Assembly: GCA_025922795.1 (NCBI GenBank)
Contig: JAICHC010000048.1
Location: forward strand, 1-10,234
Origin: Candidatus Binatia bacterium
Lineage (GTDB): Bacteria > Desulfobacterota_B > Binatia > UBA9968
Length of the DNA stretch: 10,234 nt
Direction: 5' to 3'
Shown here piece after piece: positions 6,043 to 10,234 of this stretch. Within the stretch, counting starts at the first letter, position 1. Each line of letters begins with the position of its first letter. The position numbers were made by a program, and so were the translations under genes. The notes beneath the pieces were generated by a model. That model saw only the letters and a program-made list of their open reading frames with translations, was not told the DNA's origin and ran no database searches.

Positions 6043-7524
6043 ATGCAAATCGACGATCTGCGAGACTATTTGGATATCTTGGAAGAATACCAAGAAGTAC
6101 AACGGATCGGCCGGGAAGTAGACTGGAATCTGGAGATGGGAGCGATCACCCGACGAGTTTACGATCTCGGCGCTCCGGCGGCCCTGTTTGAAAACGTTAA
6201 GGGCTATCCCAAGGGCTTTCGCGCCCTGGGCGCTCCGCTTGGCCCGAGCAAACGGCCGGGCCATGGCGTATTTGCGCGTACGGCTCTCGCGATGCACATG
6301 GCGGCCAATTCTTCGCCGGAGCAGATCATGGCGACTTATTTAAAGCGCAAGGAAAAATTCATTCCACCGTCTCTGGTGAAAACCGGTCCATGCAAAGAGA
6401 ATGTCGATGTTGGCGACGCCGTCGACGTGCTCAAATTTCCCATTCCGTTAATACACGGCGGCGACGGCGGCCGCTACGTTGGTACCTGGCATACGGTCAT
6501 TACCCGGGATCCGGATAGCTCGTGGGTCAATTGGGGCATGTACCGTTTGATGGTTCATGATCGAAACACGCTCGGCTGTTTGTTTCCGATGCAGCAACAT
6601 ATCGGTCAGATGTACCAAAAGTACGAGGCGATGAACAAACCGATGCCCGTGGCGGTCGCCATCGGCGGTCCGCCCGTAATTCCGTTGGTCAGCTGCGTAA
6701 TGCTGCCGCCTTACGTAAACGAAGTTGAAGTCGCGGGGGCGCTGCAAGGCGCGCCGATCTCTCTGGTCAAATGCGAAACCGTGGATCTGGAAGTGCCGGC
6801 TTCTGCAGAAATCATCATCGAGGGCGAAGTATTGCCGCACGAGCGAATGGTCGAAGGGCCGTTCGGCGAGTACATGGGTTATGAAGCCGGCAAGTCATCG
6901 CCTAAACCGATTCTAAAAATCAAGGCGATCACCTATCGCAATGATCCGATTCTGCCGTTCTCCAACATGGGCATGCCGGTGCATGAGGGGCAGACCGCGA
7001 CGGCACTGATCAAGGGGGCTGAAATTTATTCGGAGCTCAAAAAACTCGGCCTGCCGGTCAAGGGCGTGTTCTGTCCGCCATTCGGCGTCGGCCACATGTG
7101 CGTCGTGTCGACCGAGGTTCCCTTCGTGAACTTTGCTCGCCGCGTAGCGCATGCGGTCTGGGCGACCAAGCCCGGCCTGTTTACCTACTTCATCGTCATC
7201 GTCGAGGCCGACGTGGATCCGACGAATATGGACGAGGTGCTGCACGCGATCACGACCAAGTGCCATCCGGTCAACGGCATTCACCCGGTGCCGCATATCC
7301 CGGGATTCCCTGTACTCCTGCCATTTTTGCCGCCCAAAGAGCGGCTGATCGGCGACGCTGCCGGAGTGATTTTCGACTGCACCTGGCCGAAAGATTGGCC
7401 CCAAGAAACTATCCCTCTGAAGGCTAGCTTTGAGAACCTTTGGCCGGCCGCAGTCCAAGAGCAGGTGCTGGCGAATTGGGAAAGCTATGGGTTTGGTAAG
7501 CCAAACCCCAAAAACGCCCGCTGA
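6043..7524 (+). CDS. UbiD-family (prenylated-FMN dependent) decarboxylase
   Basis: Reversible decarboxylase of aromatic or alpha,beta-unsaturated carboxylic acids that uses prenylated FMN made by a UbiX enzyme. Length 493 from ATG 6043, typical for the family. Visible landmarks: LFENVKGYPKGFRALG, then WVNWGMYRLM with Asn163 and Arg168 (metal and catalytic positions by family alignment from memory), His186, and the hallmark EGPFGEYMGY with catalytic Glu271 and Glu276. The start is set by AGGAG (6031-6035), 7 nt before ATG 6043; an in-frame ATG at 6028 sits just before that site and is not used in this model. It should be cytoplasmic. No ubiX lies in the window, and ubiquinone genes are absent, so a catabolic or anaerobic aromatic role is as likely as UbiD proper. 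The histidine kinase follows after 51 nt. Confidence 0.92.
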   Translation: MQIDDLRDYLDILEEYQEVQRIGREVDWNLEMGAITRRVYDLGAPAALFENVKGYPKGFRALGAPLGPSKRPGHGVFARTALAMHMAANSSPEQIMATYLKRKEKFIPPSLVKTGPCKENVDVGDAVDVLKFPIPLIHGGDGGRYVGTWHTVITRDPDSSWVNWGMYRLMVHDRNTLGCLFPMQQHIGQMYQKYEAMNKPMPVAVAIGGPPVIPLVSCVMLPPYVNEVEVAGALQGAPISLVKCETVDLEVPASAEIIIEGEVLPHERMVEGPFGEYMGYEAGKSSPKPILKIKAITYRNDPILPFSNMGMPVHEGQTATALIKGAEIYSELKKLGLPVKGVFCPPFGVGHMCVVSTEVPFVNFARRVAHAVWATKPGLFTYFIVIVEADVDPTNMDEVLHAITTKCHPVNGIHPVPHIPGFPVLLPFLPPKERLIGDAAGVIFDCTWPKDWPQETIPLKASFENLWPAAVQEQVLANWESYGFGKPNPKNAR

Positions 7525-7575
7525 GGGAGATTTTCGTTAAACTTAAGCATATTCCGCGACGCAGAAAATAGGCGG

Positions 7576-8877
7576 GTGAGCAAAGCCGAACGTGAAAGAA
7601 TAAGGATTCAGCAGACGACCATGCAATTCAATGCTCAGATTGAGGCCCACGCGTCGGGCGTATCTTTCCGGCAGACTTCACTTGCCAGTTCGACCAAAGC
7701 GGCGGTCATCCTGATTCGTTGGCCGGTGGTGCTGATCAGCGCATCATTAATACTGTTTCGCACCGGCCCTTTGCCGATGGGCTCGCTGTTCGACGCCCTG
7801 GTCGTAATCTATGCGCTGTCGAACGTCGGTTTATACTTTGTCGATGAATCCGCCTTCCGCAAACTGACCTTCAATGTTGTCCTGATTGGCCTGGACACTC
7901 TGGTGTTGACCGCATCGCTGATGGTCAACGGCCAGACCGAAACCAACTTTTTTCTAGCTTATTTCCTGCTTATCATCATTTGCTGCATCTTTGAGAACAC
8001 GCGCATGATTGCGATCGTGTCGTTCGTGGCGCCTTTCGCTTTTGCAGGATTTTTTTTCGACGCTGAAGATTTTCAACCCGCACGATACCTGCAACTGGTT
8101 TTCTTGTTTATCGTAGGGCTTTTTTATGGTCAATTCTCCCAACTCGTGCGCACGCAGCGGATGCTCAAGGAACGGGCCGAACAAAGAAGCCAGGCGAAAA
8201 CCGAACTGCTCAACATTCTCTCGCACGAGCTTAAAACCCCGCTCACGGTCATTGCCAGCTATACTCAGGCGCTCCGAGGCTGCGCGCTTGGTGAAATCAA
8301 TCGAGATCAAGATGAGGCGCTGGCGAAAGTACTGCGCCAAACCGAGAATCTTGCGAACCTTGTCGACGTCATTTTGGATTCGGCGAGTGTCGAAACCGGC
8401 GCGGTGACCGCGCAGCGCGAACAGATCGTTTTGTCCGAGTTCCTCGACCAATTGAGACAGAATTCCGAGGGATTGGTGCTCAATCCGAACGTTACTCTAC
8501 AATGGGACTACCCGGCGCCGCTCCCGGTGGTGACTTCGGACCCGGGCAAACTGAAAATCATCCTGCTCAACTTAATCAATAACGCGCTCAAATTTACCGA
8601 GTCAGGCGAAGTTCGCGTCTCGGCCAGGTACAATCCCAATTATCATAAAATGGTCTTCACGGTGTCGGATACCGGCATCGGTATCGAGCCTAGCCAGCTG
8701 CCGTTTGTCTTCGATAAATTCTGGCAGGTCGATGCCGCCAGAACCCGGACTCAGAACGGTATCGGTATGGGTCTTTACATAGTCAAGGCATTCACTGAAT
8801 TCTTGGGCGGCAACGTAACGGTCTCGAGCACTTTGAGAAAGGGCACTGCGTTTCGCGTCGAGTTGCCTACGGAGTAG
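7576..8877 (+). CDS. Orphan membrane sensor histidine kinase
   Basis: Two-component sensor, 433 residues. The N-terminal 40 residues are cytoplasmic-looking. About six hydrophobic segments follow between 42 and 187, with no large periplasmic loop, so it probably senses a membrane or intramembrane signal. A short linker helix (about 188-208) leads to the DHp domain with SHELKTP (phospho-acceptor His217). The catalytic domain has the N box NLINNALKF (Asn335/Asn336), G1 DTGIG (365-369), F box FVFDKFW (377-383) and G2 GIGMGL (395-400), so it looks active. Start GTG 7576 is taken; ATG 7621 is an alternative. There is no response regulator gene beside it, so its partner is encoded elsewhere. The 51-nt gap after ubiD suggests co-transcription. 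Confidence 0.92.
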   Translation: MSKAERERIRIQQTTMQFNAQIEAHASGVSFRQTSLASSTKAAVILIRWPVVLISASLILFRTGPLPMGSLFDALVVIYALSNVGLYFVDESAFRKLTFNVVLIGLDTLVLTASLMVNGQTETNFFLAYFLLIIICCIFENTRMIAIVSFVAPFAFAGFFFDAEDFQPARYLQLVFLFIVGLFYGQFSQLVRTQRMLKERAEQRSQAKTELLNILSHELKTPLTVIASYTQALRGCALGEINRDQDEALAKVLRQTENLANLVDVILDSASVETGAVTAQREQIVLSEFLDQLRQNSEGLVLNPNVTLQWDYPAPLPVVTSDPGKLKIILLNLINNALKFTESGEVRVSARYNPNYHKMVFTVSDTGIGIEPSQLPFVFDKFWQVDAARTRTQNGIGMGLYIVKAFTEFLGGNVTVSSTLRKGTAFRVELPTE

Positions 8878-8882
8878 CCAAA

Positions 8883-8904
8883 TTGGGGCGGCTTCAGGCC
8901 CCAA
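8883..8904 (+). terminator. Weak hairpin after the histidine kinase
   Basis: TTGGGGC (8883-8889) pairs with GCCCCAA (8898-8904) around an 8-nt loop, 6 nt past the kinase stop. No T-tract follows, so it is at best a processing or rho-assisted end. It separates the kinase from the convergent excisionase-like gene. Confidence 0.35.
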
Positions 8905-9009
8905 CTGTGATTACTCCAGCGGATCATTCAAGCGCGCAACGACCGACTCGGTAAAGGCAGGATGGCTGGAGCTAATGGCGGGAGGATCGATCCTTAGGAT
9001 CCAAATAAT

Positions 9010-9213
9010 CTAACCGGCTTTCGGAGCGGTATTTTCTTCCTCTTGCACCCATTCCTGGAAGCGGCTTTCCAAAATGCGCCATTGGCCACCGACCTTGAAA
9101 GCCGGGATCTGCCGATTTTGGATCATGCGATGTAAAGTTCGTTTAGAAATCTTTAGAATGCTTGCGGCTTCAGCAAGGGTTAAAAGCTTGATAGCGCTGT
9201 CGGGCTTTTTCAT
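9010..9213 (-). CDS. Small excisionase-type helix-turn-helix DNA-binding protein
   Basis: 67 residues; winged-helix HTH_17 / excisionase family domain of the MerR superfamily. The domain runs from LLTLAEAASILKISKRTLHR (the helix-turn-helix) to IPAFKVGGQWRI (the wing) and FQEWV, followed by a short acidic tail. Start ATG at 9213 is preferred because TAGGAGC lies about 9 nt upstream (9222-9228); the ATG at 9252 would add 13 residues with no family support. Proteins of this class act as recombination directionality factors or as small transcription regulators. No integrase, phage gene or att site is visible, so a regulator role is at least as likely. It is convergent with the histidine kinase. 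An imperfect direct repeat lies 120-170 bp upstream. Confidence 0.85.
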   Translation of the reverse strand: MKKPDSAIKLLTLAEAASILKISKRTLHRMIQNRQIPAFKVGGQWRILESRFQEWVQEEENTAPKAG

Positions 9214-9626
9214 GTTTTTCGCTCCTAAGAGACGATAAAAACAGCAAGCCATATGCCACCCTTAGCCCTAAGCGTAAGTGTCCGATTTGCAACGGCTCTC
9301 GTGAATTCATAGCAGGACGAGCAAATCCTCGCTGGTCAAAAATCGCCAGCGTCGCACTTGGTATGACAAAAATGGCTAGCGTCAGGTGAATTTGTGCGCA
9401 TGGCGGGTGAGCAAATCTGAACAACTGAATCGCGTCACGACGGAGGACCCCATCCCACCGAGATCGGCCAACGTGTTAGTTTCACGGCCGGCTTACGAAC
9501 GCTCTCGTACTTCTTAGGCGCTATAATCGAGATTCTTCGCCTGCGCCTGTCACAATGACATTGCATCCTAATTTTCCGTCGCGAGTTTTCTCCTTCAGGC
9601 GGGCGCGACTTATTCAGCCAGAGCGG
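9214..9626. other. Gene-free stretch between the HTH gene and the small membrane protein
   Basis: I see no coding region with family motifs. Besides the direct repeats, it holds a perfect TATAAT at 9522-9527 on the plus strand, but with no acceptable -35 at 16-18 bp spacing and no gene downstream on that strand. Confidence 0.5.
9335..9383. repeat. Imperfect 19-bp direct repeat with 30-bp period
   Basis: Copy 1 is 9335-9353 and copy 2 is 9365-9383, in the pattern G(T/A)CAAAAAT(C/G)GC(C/T)AGCGTC, 16 of 19 identical. The spacing of 30 bp is about three helical turns, so both copies face the same side of the DNA. GAGCAAATC also occurs at 9319-9327 and 9409-9417, exactly 90 bp apart. These sites lie upstream of the minus-strand HTH gene and may be binding sites for it or relics of a short tandem array. 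Confidence 0.5.
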
Positions 9627-9758
9627 CTAACGGTGCGACGCGAATCGGAACCTCAGCGCCACGCGAGACTCTTCCCGACTGCGGTCTGTCATCATCAGCA
9701 AGAATAACGAACAAACCACGAAAATCAGCGCCAAAAGCGTGTTCCACATTTCTTTCAA
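9627..9758 (-). CDS. Small single-pass membrane protein, 43 residues, TTG start
   Basis: I do not recognise a family. From TTG at 9758 the product reads MKEMWNTLLALIFVVCSLFL, followed by LMMTDRSREESRVALRFRFASHR, ending in TAG. Residues 4-20 form one hydrophobic helix, followed by a strongly basic, Arg-rich tail, giving a likely membrane anchor with a cytoplasmic or surface-bound tail. The start is set by GAGGAGG (9766-9772) with an ideal 7-nt spacing to the TTG; the ATG at 9749 is a second option (40 residues, poor spacing). An 8-bp hairpin lies in the leader just upstream. The good ribosome site and clean helix argue for a real gene; the short length and lack of a family argue caution. Confidence 0.55.
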   Translation of the reverse strand: MKEMWNTLLALIFVVCSLFLLMMTDRSREESRVALRFRFASHR

Positions 9759-10033
9759 TAGATTGCCTCCTCAATCTTGCGGCAGCCATAGACAGGGCTG
9801 CCGAAGGTTTGTTACGGCACGAACATCGCTCGGAGTTGAAGATGCGCAACGGCCGTGCCGCCGGGCAGCTGAGCGCAAAGCCGGACAAATTTTGCCTTGC
9901 TGTCTCAGGAGACGCCGCCCCGCTGAACAGATTTGTGCGTGAATGTCCGCGCTTGCAGGGTCGCGCACCACCGCGAGAAGCCGGGCAATAAGAAAAGTTT
10001 CTCATCTTCAGCGCTACGCCCATTGACGGGCAT
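9759..10033. other. Gene-free stretch upstream of the small membrane protein
   Basis: This contains the leader hairpin at 9780-9803 and otherwise nothing I can assign. Several short overlapping frames on both strands lack ribosome sites and recognisable content. No clear promoter for the small protein was found. Confidence 0.45.
9780..9803 (-). promoter_or_regulatory. 8-bp perfect hairpin in the leader of the small membrane protein
   Basis: CGGCAGCC (9780-9787) and GGCTGCCG (9796-9803) pair perfectly around an 8-nt loop. On the minus strand the stem ends 7 nt before the GAGGAGG ribosome site of the 43-residue ORF. No T-tract follows on either strand, so it is more like a leader element than an intrinsic terminator. 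Confidence 0.5.
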
Positions 10034-10051
10034 CTGTAACATCTTTTACAG
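10034..10051. promoter_or_regulatory. Palindromic operator candidate before the Xre-type gene
   Basis: CTGTAA-CATCTT-TTACAG, a 6-bp inverted repeat with a 6-bp centre. It ends 7 bp before the TTG start at 10059 and touches the AGGA ribosome site (10050-10053). Its position suits autorepression by the HTH protein that follows. As RNA it would be a weak hairpin. Confidence 0.45.
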
Positions 10052-10058
10052 GATCTAG

Positions 10059-10234
10059 TTGACACCCGATCACGTGAAAAGAATCCGACTGATGCTCAAG
10101 ATGACGCAGCAACAGTTTGCCGACGCCTTGCGCGTCGCAAGGGAGAGCGTCGCAAGATGGCAGACGGGAGCCGCCAAAGCCGCGAGGGCTTTACCTTGAG
10201 GCGCTGAAGGAGTTTCAGCCGACGACCAAGGCGA
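10059..10234 (+). pseudogene. Xre-type helix-turn-helix gene with an internal frameshift, 3' end outside the window
   Basis: From TTG 10059 the frame reads MTPDHVKRIRLMLKMTQQQF and on through ALRVARESVARWQTGAA, a typical Cro/C1 (Xre) helix-turn-helix with the VARW recognition-helix signature. It then runs into TGA at 10197-10199. Shifting by +1 at the AAA run (10176-10178) restores the expected continuation KPRGLYLEALKEF, open to the window end. One extra A therefore breaks the gene. This may be a real pseudogene, a homopolymer error in the sequence, or +1 recoding. The upstream in-frame TAG at 10056 limits the start to 10059, or to GTG 10074 or ATG 10092. AGGA at 10050-10053 gives 5-nt spacing to the TTG. 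Such proteins are often autoregulated antitoxins or small repressors; no partner is visible before the window ends. Confidence 0.65.

Noticed and set aside
8983..8994. 12-bp palindrome AGGATCGATCCT
   Set aside because: It lies between the convergent ends of two genes, with no start nearby for it to control; such short palindromes can be chance.
9522..9527. Perfect TATAAT as a promoter
   Set aside because: No -35 at acceptable spacing and no plus-strand gene downstream.
9870..9910. CGCAAAGCC segment as a cyclic-di-GMP riboswitch
   Set aside because: Only the short conserved string matches. The upstream GCAAACC, the GAAA tetraloop segment and the paired helices are missing, and no gene lies downstream on that strand.
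9610..10065. 151-codon minus-strand frame
   Set aside because: It overlaps the small membrane protein in another frame, has low-complexity Arg/Ala/Ser content and no ribosome site or recognisable motif.

Overview
The window is bacterial chromosomal DNA of moderately high GC, with genes on both strands and no rRNA, tRNA, CRISPR array or insertion sequence that I can recognise. The genes point to an uncultured environmental Gram-negative lineage: metal-dependent amidohydrolases, a UbiD-type decarboxylase, a bactofilin, lipoprotein signal peptidase and a probable selenoprotein. A Desulfobacterota/Binatia-like or similar soil or sediment lineage would fit, but this is a guess from gene content and not shown by the sequence. 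TGA is an ordinary stop at the ends of the aldolase, amidohydrolase and UbiD genes, so the genetic code is standard.

Layout. 1-606 (+): 3' part of a low-specificity threonine aldolase. 718-2203 (-): an amidohydrolase followed by a peroxiredoxin-like gene, behind a good sigma70-type promoter at 2224-2252. 2204-2634: mostly featureless intergenic DNA with a terminator near its right end. 2635-3506 (-): lspA (signal peptidase II), then a Gdx/SugE-type SMR exporter. 3631-5421 (+): a divergent adenine-deaminase-family amidohydrolase, whose stop overlaps tail-to-tail with a bactofilin gene (5418-5831, -). 5832-6042: divergent promoters. 6043-8877 (+): a UbiD-family decarboxylase and an orphan membrane histidine kinase. 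9010-10234: a gene-poor stretch with two small helix-turn-helix genes, one of them frameshifted, and a 43-residue membrane protein that starts with TTG.

Main discovery. The peroxiredoxin-like gene (718-1209, -) has an in-frame TGA exactly where the family has its first redox cysteine (RGVW-TGA-PYC). The frame is open and peroxiredoxin-like on both sides. A bulged hairpin with a GCC loop lies 21 nt past the TGA, which fits a bacterial SECIS element. The best reading is one 163-residue selenoprotein with a Sec45-Pro-Tyr-Cys48 active site. Conventional gene callers would split it into two or three meaningless ORFs.

Other points of interest are an adenine-deaminase homologue with altered metal-site motifs, an intrinsic-terminator-like hairpin inside its coding sequence, a palindromic operator candidate before the frameshifted Xre-type gene, and an imperfect 30-bp-period direct repeat upstream of the excisionase-like gene.
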